Source of the DNA: Liolophura sinensis
Taxonomy: Eukaryota > Mollusca > Polyplacophora > Chitonida > Chitonidae
DNA length: 64,000 bases
NCBI RefSeq assembly: GCF_032854445.1
Contig: NC_088301.1
Coordinates: forward strand, 17,694,018-17,758,017
Reading direction: 5' to 3'
This document shows, piece after piece, positions 50,640 through 61,913 of this stretch (positions are counted from its first letter, which is position 1; each line of letters begins with the position of its first letter). The position numbers and the translations under genes are program-made. The notes beneath the pieces were generated by a model. That model was not told where the DNA came from. It searched no databases and saw nothing but the letters and a program-made list of their open reading frames with translations.

Positions 50640-51104
50640 TCATAATTTACGTATTTGCTATTCTCCTAAGTGTGTAACTCGGGTTCGACTTTGAACAGAA
50701 GTTTTACAACAATGAAAGCATGTATAACACTGTACAGAAATGTGGGTTTTTGTGTTTGCGAGTTTGTCCTTGCGATAACTACAGCCATACAGATGACAGA
50801 GTTCGCTCTATGGAAGGCGGTCTGTGTGACTATAGATTCCCAGCAAGCATCGCCTTACCAATACTACCACAGAGGTAAACACAGTGACACTGATACAGAA
50901 CTCTGTCTCGTCTGACGTCCTCAGTCCATCTGTGGCAAGTAGTTATGAGAAGAAGTTTTGGTTATTGTTGAGATACCTGAAGGAACATGTTCAGCGGATC
51001 AAGGAGGAACTTTACATCTTCACGGGTTCAGCTTAATGAAAACTTTATATCTTGTGAGAATTCCCTCTGTGTGGTAAATTCCATCAGGATAGAATTAGAC
51101 TTAT
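50640..51104 (+). promoter_or_regulatory. 5' flank module of dead exon-1 cassette
   Basis: Matches the other flanks (TCAGTCCATCTGTGGCAAGT, ACATGTTCAGCGGATC, GAGAATTCCCTCTGTGTGGT). It is cut at about 51,110 by SINEs; the remaining part resumes at 51,601. Confidence 0.5.
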
Positions 51105-51320
51105 TTACCTAAATTTATTTTATTTTATTGGTGTTTTACGTCGCACTCAAACCTGGTAGAGCCTGGGGGGAAACCCACGACCATCCGCAGGCTCTTGTCA
51201 GACCTTCCATCGTACTTCCTTCAACATGGGCTGAATTTGAACTCACAATGGCCGCATTGGTGAAATGCACCTGGGTCAAAACGCTGCGCTGGCGCACTAA
51301 CGATCTGAGCCAGGGAGTTA
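51105..51320 (-). repeat. SINE family 1 with internal deletion, in the 5' flank
   Basis: GGTGTTTTACGTCGCACTCA, ACCCACGACCATCCGCAGGC, TGAACTCACAATGGCCGCAT, and head ACGATCTGAGCCAGGGAG. Confidence 0.9.
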
Positions 51321-51340
51321 TTAGAGAGTTATGGGATATA

Positions 51341-51601
51341 TTTGTTCCTTTGATTGGTGTTTTACGCCATACTCAAGAATATTTCACTTATACTACGGCG
51401 GCCAGCATTATGATGGGAGGAAACCAGGCAGAGCCCAGGAGAAACCCACGACCATCCGCAGGTTTATACCAGGCCTTCCCACTTATGGCCGGAGAGGAAG
51501 CCAGCATGAGCTGGACTTGAACTCACAGTGACCGCATTGGTGAGAGGCTCCTGGTTATTACACTGCGCTAGCGCGCAAACCAACTGAGCCACGGAGGCCC
51601 C
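51341..51601 (-). repeat. SINE family 1, full length, with 12-bp target-site duplication
   Basis: Complete element from the TTGATTGGTGTTTTACGCCA end to the head ACCAACTGAGCCACGGAGGC. It is flanked by TTATGGGATATA at 51,329-51,340 and 51,602-51,613, a direct target-site duplication. Confidence 0.95.
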
Positions 51602-51651
51602 TTATGGGATATAAATTGACCTTATAACTGAAGAGGGATTGCCTTTTAGAC

Positions 51652-51704
51652 ATGGATGATCACAGGAAACAGTGTTCATCGCTTTATGATGGAAATAACA
51701 TTTG
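51652..51704 (+). pseudogene. Dead signal-peptide exon 1, copy 3
   Basis: Starts MDDHRKQ like the copy at 4,794, but the exon is 53 nt rather than 61: an 8-nt loss in the hydrophobic core shifts the frame to a stop (DGNNIW then stop). The donor has become GTAAAT. The 5' flank is split by two SINEs. Confidence 0.85.
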
Positions 51705-53100
51705 GTAAATATTCTACTGCACGAAAAATGTGTTTGCTCAATATTTAGTGAAAACAGACACTAGTCTTGCGTAATGCTTGTCTCTTAATATTTGGAAACT
51801 TTTCTTTAAAAATTATAACTGGCACAATCATTCTGTTGACAGACAAGAAAATAAATGTTATTAACGCTGATACCGTTGTACCGGCCTTGGACTTAGAATG
51901 ACATTTATTTATTTCACTTTACCACTTGCTGTATGCTTAAACAGGACAAGAAATACGTCTACTGTATAAAACACACAGACAATATTCTAAAATTCATCTA
52001 TATGATACTCGGAGGTGTTTGTTTGGGGTATATCGTCACCTTTGATATTCCTTTTGCTAAACTCCACGGTGCCGATATACTCATATTATTATATGCTTGT
52101 CCATTCTGAGGACTTTATAGCATAATAATTGTATAAAGCTAGAAATTCGTGCATGTATTAGCTTGTCTAGGCATGAGTTAACAGGTGTGAAAACAGGTTT
52201 TGTGATTATCAGCCATGTAGACTAGTTTGGAACTGAGTGGTGTGCAAATGCCAGATTTGCTTACAAAAAATAGCATGTGTAAGATAACCGTAAATGCACT
52301 AACAGTTATTCAGCACAGACCATCTCAGATTATTCATCACGATGTTTATCGCTTTGCCAAACTCTTGTGGTAATTTGGACAGAAGAAGAGTTATGAAACT
52401 AATAAACCGGACATGATAAACACAGCATATATATATGGGGCAGTGGCTTTCAAGTCACGGGTAAGGACACTATTATGCTTAAGTTCCATGTAGTCAAACA
52501 TCTGTTCCTAATCACAGACTCAGAATGTCGTTATTTTAACCTGATACCTGGTTTTCCGTCCCTGTACATCGTGAATTCACCTTCTGTTTGTTTTGAAGTT
52601 TCTTCTTCGATCCTTACCAGAAACTAGATGATTAGAAGCTTGGGTTCAAACATTAGCCGGGGGCTCCCAAACTGTTAATGCAGGTACTGTATGTTTTGTT
52701 GTAAAACTTGCTGGCAGTTTTACCTACGGTACCTTTTTCTGTAGATAAACTGTTACAGCTCTCGTCTGACAGTACATATTCACAGCCAATTGTGTAGTTA
52801 CATATAAAAGCAAGTTGTTGTTAAATACAGCGACGTGTTGTGTTTTCACAGTCATATTGCTGTAAGGGTGCGGACCCCAGTCCCATGTACACCAGTATGA
52901 TGAATTGTTAAATACCACGTATAAACCCAAACACACATCTATACACACCAGTATGATAAAAAGTCACATGTAAACTGAGTGCACGTTATTCGATGGCAAA
53001 GTCAATGCTGTAAATCTACAGCAGATACATGTATTTTTATAGAGTAATTTTGTAGTTCTACGGCATTTGTACAGGACGTAGTTTTAAAAGGCCCACTGGG
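51705..53100 (+). repeat. Diverged intron-1 module behind the dead exon
   Basis: Blocks at 52,200-52,300 match 5,420-5,540 (GATTATCAGCCATG), and 52,840-52,900 matches 8,140, 16,545 and 63,000 (TTTTCACAG.CATATTGCTGTAAGGG-like). No coding exon. Confidence 0.6.
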
Positions 53101-53424
53101 TGAGTGAGGCGAGGATCCGTCCCACTTTCGTTACCTCAAGCCAGCTTTTGTTTCAGAATAAGATACAGCTTATGTGTTTGAGAAATTGTACAATCGGCCG
53201 TGTTAATGTAATCTTTTACTGCTTTAGGTCATGCTGAAGTGACAAATTTCCCAGCACAACCATTTTTAAATCTGCCTGCAACAGAGACACAGAAGCCAGC
53301 TTTCGTGTTCCAACACTACCGTTTACCACACGCACTATAGACATGAGTTGGGTCAACCTGGATCGAAAAAGGTATACATTGACTTCAACAATTTATCAGG
53401 TAGAAGGAAAATCACCACCCACCA

Positions 53425-53612
53425 ACCTGTTAGTCCGTCATTCCGCCAGTCTGTTGGTTCATCATTCTGTCAGTTATTCATTCCATATGCCTATCAGTCC
53501 AAAATTCCGTGTTTCTGTCATTCCGTCATTCTCTCAGTCTGTTAGTCAGTGAGTCAATCTGTTAGTCCGTCATTCCGTCATTCCGTCAATCATTCAGTCT
53601 TTCAGTCCGTAG
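53425..53612. repeat. GTCCGTCATTC minisatellite (A2 copy)
   Basis: Same unit as 8,640-8,930 but fewer copies, marking the left end of recognisable A2 similarity. Confidence 0.85.
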
Positions 53613-53687
53613 GGAAGTTTTGGTCAGTTATCAGTAGCGGAAACAGAGAATAAAGACCACAATGCATTGCTCTGGTCACATGAGTTG

Positions 53688-53708
53688 TGCGGGGGGGGGG
53701 GGGGGGGG
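53688..53708. repeat. Poly-G tract
   Basis: An uninterrupted run of about 20 G. The matching site in A1 (about 9,005) has no such run. Length may be affected by sequencing. Confidence 0.7.
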
Positions 53709-54643
53709 CGATGGCATCATCGCACCACGGCTTCATGCCATCATCGGGCGATGGAACGATGCCCCGATGATGACTTCATCCGGCTTCCATACTTGTTTGT
53801 ATAGCTTTTTTACTTTCAAAACGATCGGACATCCTGAACTGAAGCTGGGTACCTGGGTTTACCTAGAAAAGTTTCAGACGAAGCACGAGTCTGGGCTGTT
53901 TCCTCCTTTTTCAACAAAATTATAACCTGTTTTGTTTTGTCGTGGACTCCGGCATACATATTATCCTGATGTCAAAACCAGTAGTGCACGTGTATTGTTT
54001 CCACACTATGTACCTTGACTGGAAGTCGGTGAAATACGACTTCTTGTCAATTTACCTCATTCGTGTATGATCCGCCCAACATCCGATCAAGATGGGCGTA
54101 GGGTGGGCGGATGACATTCGTACAGTATATCGTTAGGATCGGGCAGTACTGTGAGTATAACCCTGCTTACATGTTAAAGGAAAACTATAACAAGAAAACT
54201 TCTGTCGATTAAACTGGAACCTTAGCAGATACAAGGTTAATTAATAGATTTGCTGTAAATCGAAGCACGGTGCTTCTTGGAAGATACAGCTTCAACATCA
54301 TACACATAGCTTCAGCTTTCTGTATGTTGTGTGAAAAACGATACAAGCATAAAGCTTTTTCTGAATAGGTTATACGAGGTGATATAAAACTGATTATAGT
54401 ATGTTTTGCCATGTTATAGTCTCCAGTACACGTATATAGACGTTGAAATACACATACAACGTAAGGGCATCTCTACTTGGGATTTCCTCACTCAGATTTA
54501 ATAGACAGAATTTCATGACTAATTGTAACTGTGTTTCATTAAACTGGTCAGTGCTACATTAACCTATGTTCCATTACGTACAAGTGTCACCATTCACCGG
54601 ATGGCTCACTGTTCATCGATTTGCTTGGGTTTCTCATTACTGT

Positions 54644-54793
54644 TTGTTTATTTATTATTTTACGATGTACTCAAGATTATTTCACTTATACGAGGGCGGT
54701 CAGCATCATGGGGGAAATAATCTGCCGACCATCCACAGATTGCTGGCAGACATTCTCACGCATGGCTGGAGAGGAAGCCATCATGAGCTGGTT
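54644..54793 (-). repeat. SINE family 1 fragment (A2 copy)
   Basis: Same fragment and boundaries as 9,954-10,112 in A1. Confidence 0.8.
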
Positions 54794-54857
54794 CTCATTA
54801 GTAACATCTATGTGAGATTCGAGGAAACCATATATCAACATTGTATAAGTATAAAGA

Positions 54858-55400
54858 TTGTGCCTGATTGTGACTATGCAGAAATTATTAAGGAGTAATC
54901 CTCACCAGGCTAGACCTTTCTCATTGACTAAACGCTACATTTATGATATGCTAGCTCTAAGTAATCCATATGTAGCAAAGACTGTGAAAGATATATGTCC
55001 ACCTTTGCTGAATTTAAATGAAACCATAGGCTGCCCATGTGGTATATCTTATCTGGACACATATTTGCACAAAGACCAAAAGGCAAGTCTCTGGCAGACT
55101 TAACGACAAGAGGAATAGGTTCAATTTTGACATTATAAATTGTCCCTTCTTGGGCCGCAATATACCGAAGTGTCCTGCATATGATGTGTACATAACCCGC
55201 CTTGTAGCACTTGTCTGATCCGGTGTGTTATGTGACGATTTCTATTAACGTCACAAGTTATTACTGTCAAAATTTGTGTATCAAAGTTGTGCCATCAACG
55301 ACCTTCACTGCGACTTTCTTAAGTTTTACACTGAATGTAATTCTAAGGAAATATGGACACAACATCCAAACCTCTGCCTCTCTATTGCATGATTGAATCA
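54858..55400 (+). pseudogene. YIDD-family reverse-transcriptase fragment (A2 copy)
   Basis: Duplicate of 10,176-10,720. The catalytic box is altered: FTKRYIDDLL in A1 reads LTKRYIYDML here, so the aspartates are partly lost. Further frameshifts follow after SYLDTYLHKD. Confidence 0.7.
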
Positions 55401-56038
55401 AATTCGCTCGAGGCGTATTTTCATCGGGGTGAATGAGATCTCTGCGTTGGATATATGAACAGTTGCTATTAAAGGGCAGCCGAGATACTGTACATATTTT
55501 ATCACTGACAACTTATATTCTATCATGGCACATGTACGTGATTTGAATACTGATTATTGGAAACTGTTGATTCCTTCTCTTAGTGTAATTCCGTCCAATG
55601 TTCGTACTAAATGTGATTCTGAGAATTGGCCTTGCGATTTTTATTGACCTGGAACGTTCATCTTGACTGACGGCTGCTATATGAATATCTGTTTGGACGC
55701 ATAGAGCCAAACGTTTTCTACAGCCTCTTTCTCTTTATACTTCTATAGAATATGCACCAAATATCGAGACATTTAAATGAACAATGAAGCTGATATATTG
55801 TTTATGTAAGAAAACCAGGCTTTTGGTTTTTCCGAACTAAAATGTTTACATAGAGTGTCATCCACAGAATTGGTCCTCTGCCAACAGCAATGTGGGTAAC
55901 GTTGTCTAAAAGTGTTGAAAACATTTTATATAGAAAACCAGGTTTAACGACAGAAGCTAACTGCTTACGATCCTCGGCTGCAAGATCCTATATCCTCTGC
56001 TCTAGGAACTAACACAATACGGCCCCACTATTCAGAGG

Positions 56039-56209
56039 CTTACGAGACCGATGGGGGGTAGCACTCGAGCGCGGCGCAATAACCCAAAAGCCTCTCACCA
56101 ATGCGGTCACTGAGAGCACAGGTCTCAGCTCACACTGGCTTCCTCTCGGGCTATTGTCGCGAGTTTCCCCCTGGCTCTGCCCGATTTCCTCCCACCATCG
56201 TATAAGTGT
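56039..56209 (+). repeat. SINE family 1, 5' part, split by a LINE insertion
   Basis: Matches 11,341-11,508 in A1. The 3' remainder is at 58,182-58,226. Confidence 0.75.
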
Positions 56210-56224
56210 GTCATGCGCACAACT

Positions 56225-57213
56225 GCCGTCGGCTTCAGGCAATGTCTTTTGCTACTCTACCGGTCCTTAATTAGGTCTAGGCTTGACTACGGCTGCGAAG
56301 CGTATGATTCAGAGTGTGATTCAGAGATATTAAATCAAACTGGAACGAGTACTTAAAAGTATTTACCGACCCTTCCAAATGCCCCGACACTAACAAAGTG
56401 GGCGCATCAGGGTGTATTCCAGAAATGAGGTATGAAAAATCTCTCCGCTTGTCAGGTTATGTTTCCGTGTTCACGGCAGAGCTTACCGCAATCTTGAGTG
56501 CTCTTAACTATCTACTCGAGTTAAGACCGATTAGGGCTGTTATTTTCACAGACTCCTTAACTTCTTTACAGGCACTTAGTAACTTTATTTGAAATACGTG
56601 GGCAGCGCTTGTGTATGAAATACTGTATATCTGTACTATATTGGGCTATCAAGGTGTATCTGTGGCGTTTGAATGGGTGCCGGCCCACACTGGTAATGAC
56701 GGAAACAAGTTGGTCGACAAACTGGCCAAAAAGGCCCTTGATCTACCCAATATATCCCACACTATCCCGTTGCCTGTACAAGAAGCTATTAGTTATGTCA
56801 AACCATCATTTATACCAGTGTGGCAAAATGAATGGGATAACTCTGTTACAGGAAGATTCTTTTACTCTCACAACCCTCAAATCTCTGTAAGCTACAATCT
56901 CTCTCTCAACTGTCGCTGTTACGAAATACTCGTATTTAGACTCTTGTCTGGTCACATTAAAACAAACAGCTAATTGCATAAAATCAATCTCCATGACACG
57001 GGTCATTGTGAGGAATGTTTTGTAGAAGATACTGTTGCGCATGTTCTTTTTCGTTGTAGACGTCATATTAACGCCAGGCGCGTGTTTTACGCAGAATTAA
57101 CTCGTGTGGGTGTTAGGCACCCGTCAGAAGACACGGTTTTAAAACCGGTGAGAAATCACAACAAAGCCTTTCAGGCTGTTGCCAATTTTCTCACTCGCTG
57201 CTACAGATTCTAA
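56225..57213 (+). pseudogene. RT thumb, RNase H and zinc knuckle of an I-like LINE
   Basis: Begins LLLLYRSLIRSRLDYGCEAY, the segment after the RT palm in I/Jockey-type elements, then an internal deletion. From 56,398 one frame gives an RNase H with VFTAELTAILSALNYLL, FTDSLTSLQAL and EWVPAHTGNDGNKLVDKLAK, then CRCYEILVFRLLSGH and the CCHC-type HCEECFVEDTVAHVLFRC. In-frame stops at 56,590 and 56,971 break it, so it is inactive. Confidence 0.85.
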
Positions 57214-58174
57214 CACCTAAAATGTGTACTTAACGGCGTACCCAAGCATGTCTTGAAATGTCATCTATGGTTTTTTGAACATGCGTAATTTGTCAAGGGT
57301 CAAAGCCTAGGATTTTCTGTGGACTCAATGTGTTAACATTCCCCCCCTTTACTGTCCACGCGTGTATCCTTATACCATCGGTGTTCTTTACGACAGCTGT
57401 GTAAAGGCTTAGTTCTTGGATTGGCGTGCATCATTCAACTTGGATGGGGAAACGCCATTACAAATTAATCCCCCCCCCCAACTGCCGTCAGCTTCTAAAT
57501 TAGCTTGCCACTGTTTACATATGCTCAGCGCCTGCTGTCTGACTCTACCTTAGAATGTTCCAGAATACGCTCAGTTCGGTGCCTCTTTGTTTACATCAAG
57601 TGTTCAGGAATTTTCTTATTCTAGAAAATTCCACCAGTCTATATAAGACCTATGAAAGCAGGTCAAAGAGAGAAGAACGGAGAGTTATTGAGAGTTTGGA
57701 TGCTTTCGCTGTGTACTCCTTTAGTAAGCCTTTCGTGCTGAATTTTGGTGTCTTTTTAGCCTCTGGCTTTGTTATATCCTATCTCCAATGAGCATTTGTT
57801 CTGTCTGAACTTGTATGTTTAATTTGTGCTCTTGTGTACACAGTGCTTATTAGTGCACGGACCCTATGTGTGGAATTTTGTGTATATTTCGTCATTCACT
57901 CAGTTATACTGTGGATTTTCCATCTTGTGAATTTGCCTCTGAGCATTTATGTCTGTGTGGTATATATTGTGGAATATATGCGTCCGTTTGGACTTGACAC
58001 CGTTGTGCATGTAAGTACTTTAGTATTTGTATACGTCTTATTATCTGTTCTTGTTAAAGCTAATAAATTGTTGTGAAATAGAATCTGCTGATTTTGGTTA
58101 CTTTTTTGTGCGGCTAAACTGTCGTGTATTTCGAACAAGCCATCTCGTTAAAATACAGACAGTTTGGGTCATAA
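57214..58174. other. Tail of the inserted element, unassigned
   Basis: Has C-runs near 57,343 and 57,468, and a TATATAAGAC box at 57,639 followed by an ORF without recognised domain. It could be an LTR-like or 3' UTR segment. Not resolved. Confidence 0.35.
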
Positions 58175-58181
58175 CAAGTGT

Positions 58182-58226
58182 AACATTCTTGAAAACTGCG
58201 TAAAACACCAATTAAACAAATAAGTA
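58182..58226 (+). repeat. SINE family 1, 3' remainder after the LINE insertion
   Basis: Matches 11,509-11,550 of A1 (ATTCTTGAAAACTGCGTAAA, then AACAAATAAGTATA). Confidence 0.7.
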
Positions 58227-58336
58227 TATCCTCTACGCCAGGAGTTAAGAGCATACGACCCCATATACTCTGCTCCCTTTGTAAGTAATTATTCGCAAAT
58301 TTGCGTTCCTTGTAACGTTTCAAATATTTCGGCCAG

Positions 58337-58407
58337 CTATCCGAATTACACTGGAGTAATTGCCGGAAGCGCTGCTGGAATCTCCACTGTCTTGATCATA
58401 TCATGAT
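58337..58407 (+). pseudogene. Relic transmembrane exon (copy A2)
   Basis: The same 71 nt as 11,655-11,725, encoding YPNYTGVIAGSAAGISTVLI with the same in-frame TGA just before GTAAGT. Confidence 0.45.
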
Positions 58408-58613
58408 GTAAGTCTGCACTTGTTTTTATTACGTGTGAAATGGCTTTGTGATTGATATTCGGTACAGCTCAGATGTTTCTGTGAAGAACCGACTAGGTCT
58501 CAAATTTGGCATATGTATATATTGACGATTTCACTTTTCAATACACATGCTCGATGATATTCAATTTTTTGTTATTTTGCGGTGCATAACCATCTCGTTT
58601 CTTCAACTAGCAG

Positions 58614-58760
58614 GAGGATTCCACGACATAGACAAACAGGTGGCGCTGTGAGCTCTAAAGCAAGGAGTACTCTAGCACCAGAGAGCTCCTATCCTACAGA
58701 AACCATGTATAGAAACCGGTGGAATGGAAGGGATGCAAATTCCAATAGAGGAATTCTAAT
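58614..58760 (+). pseudogene. Relic juxtamembrane exon (copy A2), open
   Basis: After CTAGCAG the frame G-AGG encodes RIPRHRQTGGAVSSKARSTL, then PESSYPTETMYRNRW, without a stop for about 60 codons. A1 has a stop in the same stretch. No clear donor was found and no following phosphatase exon is present. Confidence 0.4.
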
Positions 58761-58829
58761 GAAGATAAGTCGTATGAAGCTATGCGTCAATACACCAATC
58801 TGTAATAAAACATAGAAATACATTTTCAG

Positions 58830-60860
58830 GTTTTCTTAGAAAACTTAAGGAATATCGAGCGAATCAAAAAACGGAGTGATGTAAATTTTCAATGTAAAGG
58901 ATCAACATTATAAAGCGGTTTTATCATCTGTGGAACAGAGATGTTTATCACGCGTTTAAATGTTACACATCTGTTTTTCCAGAGCTTTACTATATAAGGG
59001 TAAACCCGTGTTCCTGGGTATGTATTTACTACCATTGCACAGATGTCTCGTTAAACATAAACATTGTTTGAACAAAACCGTCTGGCATTGTCAATGTATT
59101 CACCGATTGTTAATCCACTTCGCTAATTAATTTGATTTAAAGAGAGCTTTCTCTTGGCACAGACTTGTGTTCTGTTAATCTGTAGTGTTGCTGAATCAAA
59201 ACAAAAGAAACTAGCCAATTCAATCATGTCAGTTGTCATTCAGACGAGTTAAGTGGGTGATGTTGTCCAGTGGACTTAGCCAGTCCTCTTTTTTGCCCAG
59301 TGACAATCAAATGAGGAAGACTTCAGCACTATGCAAACCTGAGTTTAGACTTTCTAATAACTCGGCAATGTCAGTTGGAACTAAAGACCACATATACACA
59401 TTCTCAAAAATTCTCGGCTAATTTAGTTTTCTGTTGGATGTAACACATCATATCAGATACTTATACAGTACTGCAAATATAAGAACAAACTACTTAGACT
59501 GTACACTGCCACACGCCTTCATGAATAGGGGCACCTGCTGGAAACCAGCCTATTCCTGAATGTTTCTTGAGAGCTGCTTACTCTCATCTACCCACCAGGC
59601 TTAAAATCATCCTAAAGTAATATTTTTTTTATAAAGGGCAAGCAGGTGAGTATTACGAAAATAAGTAATCTAGCATGTGCCAATGTCCGTCAAGTGTAAA
59701 ATAGAATTCCAACACTGCCTCCTTAAAAAATATCAAAATATTAAACAACGATGTTTTTGCGCATGACGCAGATGCCTTTTTGATGAACCATGCATCACTT
59801 TGTTTTTATTAATCTATTTATTTATCCCTATTTTTATTTATTCAACCAACATGCAAATTTGGAGAGGATAGAAATTCTGCACATGTTATGTTTATTGTCC
59901 TCATAACGAAAATCTTAAGTAAAGCTATTAATGTTAACGTTTAGATCATTAGGCAAATTTAATTTATGGAATGACCTTATGTCAACCTTCACACATGCAT
60001 CAGATTTAGAGAGGAACAAAAAGGTGATTTGTGCTGTTTACCAATATCTACCGCTAAACTCACGCAAAAACTCGTTACACACATGTAGAAATGAAAAAAG
60101 CCATCGTATGTCGCTCAAAAAGGCAGTCTTACATACCTGCAACATTAACAGGCGTGGGGGGGGGGAGGGGATGGGAGGGGGACGGCCAAGCTACAATGTC
60201 CCTGTCCAAATCCCCTTGCACAACTTTTATCAAACATTTCAGAAGTTATTCATATTTCTTCGGATTTAACACATATTATTTTACCCTAACGAGCCATTCC
60301 AATCCCTTCGACGTTATGTTACTCAAATGTACTCGCTCAGTTTTTCTTAAAGCTGGTACAAGTTCACCTATCATCCGTAGTGAGGGAAGACAGGAATTCT
60401 GCATATTCTATGCATATTGATTTTCGTAAATATGAGTTTAATGTAAACAATATATATTAACGTTTAAATCATCAGGTAAATTTAATCTAAGTTGTGTGGA
60501 GTGACTGCACGTCAGTAATATCAAAACTCGCCTTAATTTACCGAAGGGGGATTGCATTATTAGGAACCGAATGTATACGTTTCATTGTCCTAAAATTGTG
60601 TTACCATGGTTACATATAGTAGAAGAAAACTGTCATACTTTAGGGATATCGCACATTGTCGGGTCACAGCCGATACATACCCAAACATATAGAACGAAAG
60701 TGTTTGAATTGTCACGTGCAAGGTTCTTTTCATATCATTTATGTATTTACTGTTCTTCTAAGTGGGTGCCTCAGGTTTGCTTTTTTGAAAAGCGGTTTTA
60801 CGACAACATAGGCATGTGTAATAGTGAACACACACGTTAGAGCTTAACACTGAAAAGTCT
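58830..60860. other. Unassigned part of duplication A2
   Basis: Conserved with A1 up to about 59,830 and again from about 60,190. A G-rich run lies at 60,156-60,185. No coding exon recognised. Confidence 0.4.
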
Positions 60861-61079
60861 TTTGAAATGTTCAGGTATAAATATTCGTGATGTGAGTACC
60901 CACACGTACACAGATGACAGAGCTTGCTCTGGGAGGGTCAGAGGGTCAGTGGTACTGAATAAGCTCACCAAGCGTGTCCTTACGTATACTGCCACAGAGA
61001 TGAACACTGGCGAGACTGGTTTACCAGCTGCATGTAGATTTATACACAACTGTGACGGCGTCTCGTATGATGTCTGCCT

Positions 61080-61304
61080 TAGTCCATATATGGCTTGTAG
61101 TTATCAGAATAAGCTCTGGTGATCGTCCACACACCTCAGTGAACTTGTTCAGTAGATGTGGGAAGAGCTTTACACCTGTACAGATTTAGCTTCCAGAAAG
61201 TCAAATACTGTGAGAATTCCTACTGTGTGGTAAATGACTTCATAGCAGAATAGAGTTCAGTGATATAAACTGCCCCTAGAACTGAACAGGTATTGCCCTT
61301 AAAC
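61080..61304 (+). promoter_or_regulatory. 5' flank / 5' UTR module of the second gene
   Basis: Nearly the same as the flank at 14,650-14,875 (TGTTCAGTAGATGTGGGAAG, TTTACACCTGTACAGATTTA, AGAACTGAACAGGTATTGCC). Confidence 0.55.
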
Positions 61305-61365
61305 ATGAGGGATCGCAAGAAACTGATTAGCCGAGCTCTTCTTCTTGCGATGGGTATAACGTTTG
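61305..61365 (+). CDS. Exon 1 of a second receptor phosphatase gene (body beyond window)
   Basis: ATG and 20 codons (MRDRKKL, then ALLLAMGITF), donor GTAAGT, phase 1. It differs from the 14,876 exon at 3 of 61 bases, two of which change residues (H4R and V16A). The intron that follows matches intron 1 of the first gene up to the window's end, short of where exon 2 would come. I therefore predict an EGF exon within about 300 bases past the right edge. Confidence 0.7.
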
Positions 61366-61827
61366 GTAAGTATATTACTTACTGAGTTAAAGCGTATGTT
61401 CAACATTCGTAACTGTGGAAAATGTACAGCAACATATTGATTGTCACTTATGTAGTGACGTTATCTTTAAGATTTAAAACCGGTACAGCCATTGTATTGA
61501 CAGATGAGGAAATAAATGTGACTTTCTCTTATCTCGTTGCCGTGGCTTCAGGCTTTTAAATGACATTTTTCCTACTTATTGGTGTTGGCTTGAACACGTT
61601 GGCGATATGTTTCCACTTCTGCCTCCCTACTTCTCCATGCTGATGACAACAGCCGTAAAGTCACCATACTGCAAACAGTTACTTATTTAATGGTTAGTTC
61701 ATTCATAAACTTGTCTAGGACTTGAACAGCAGATCTCCAAAGAGGTTTTGCGATTATCATTTATGGAGACCAGTTTGGGACGGAGTTGCCAGATTTGCTT
61801 ACATTAAAATAACATCTGTAACATAAT

Positions 61828-61913
61828 TTATTTATTTATTTGATCGGTGTTTTACGCCGTACTCAAGAATTTTTCACCTATACGACGGCGGCCAGCATTA
61901 TGTCAAGAAGGCC
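61828..61913 (-). repeat. SINE family 1 with internal deletion (A2 copy)
   Basis: Counterpart of 15,401-15,488: GTGTTTTACGCCGTACTCAA to GGCCAGCATTATGTC. Confidence 0.75.

Larger units (their letters stand above)
56210..58174 (+). mobile_element. I-like non-LTR retrotransposon 3' fragment, inserted in A2 only
   Basis: About 1.96 kb lies between SINE halves that are continuous in A1. TAAGTGT at the left and CAAGTGT at the right edge look like a diverged target-site duplication. The left part encodes the end of a reverse transcriptase and an RNase H; the rest (57,214-58,174) is long non-coding sequence that could be 3' UTR or a second element, since CTGCCGTC.GCTTC occurs near 56,222 and again near 57,481. 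Confidence 0.7.

Noticed and set aside
57834-58076. 80-aa hydrophobic ORF as a membrane protein gene
   Set aside because: Lies in the inserted element's tail; no start context, domain or conservation.
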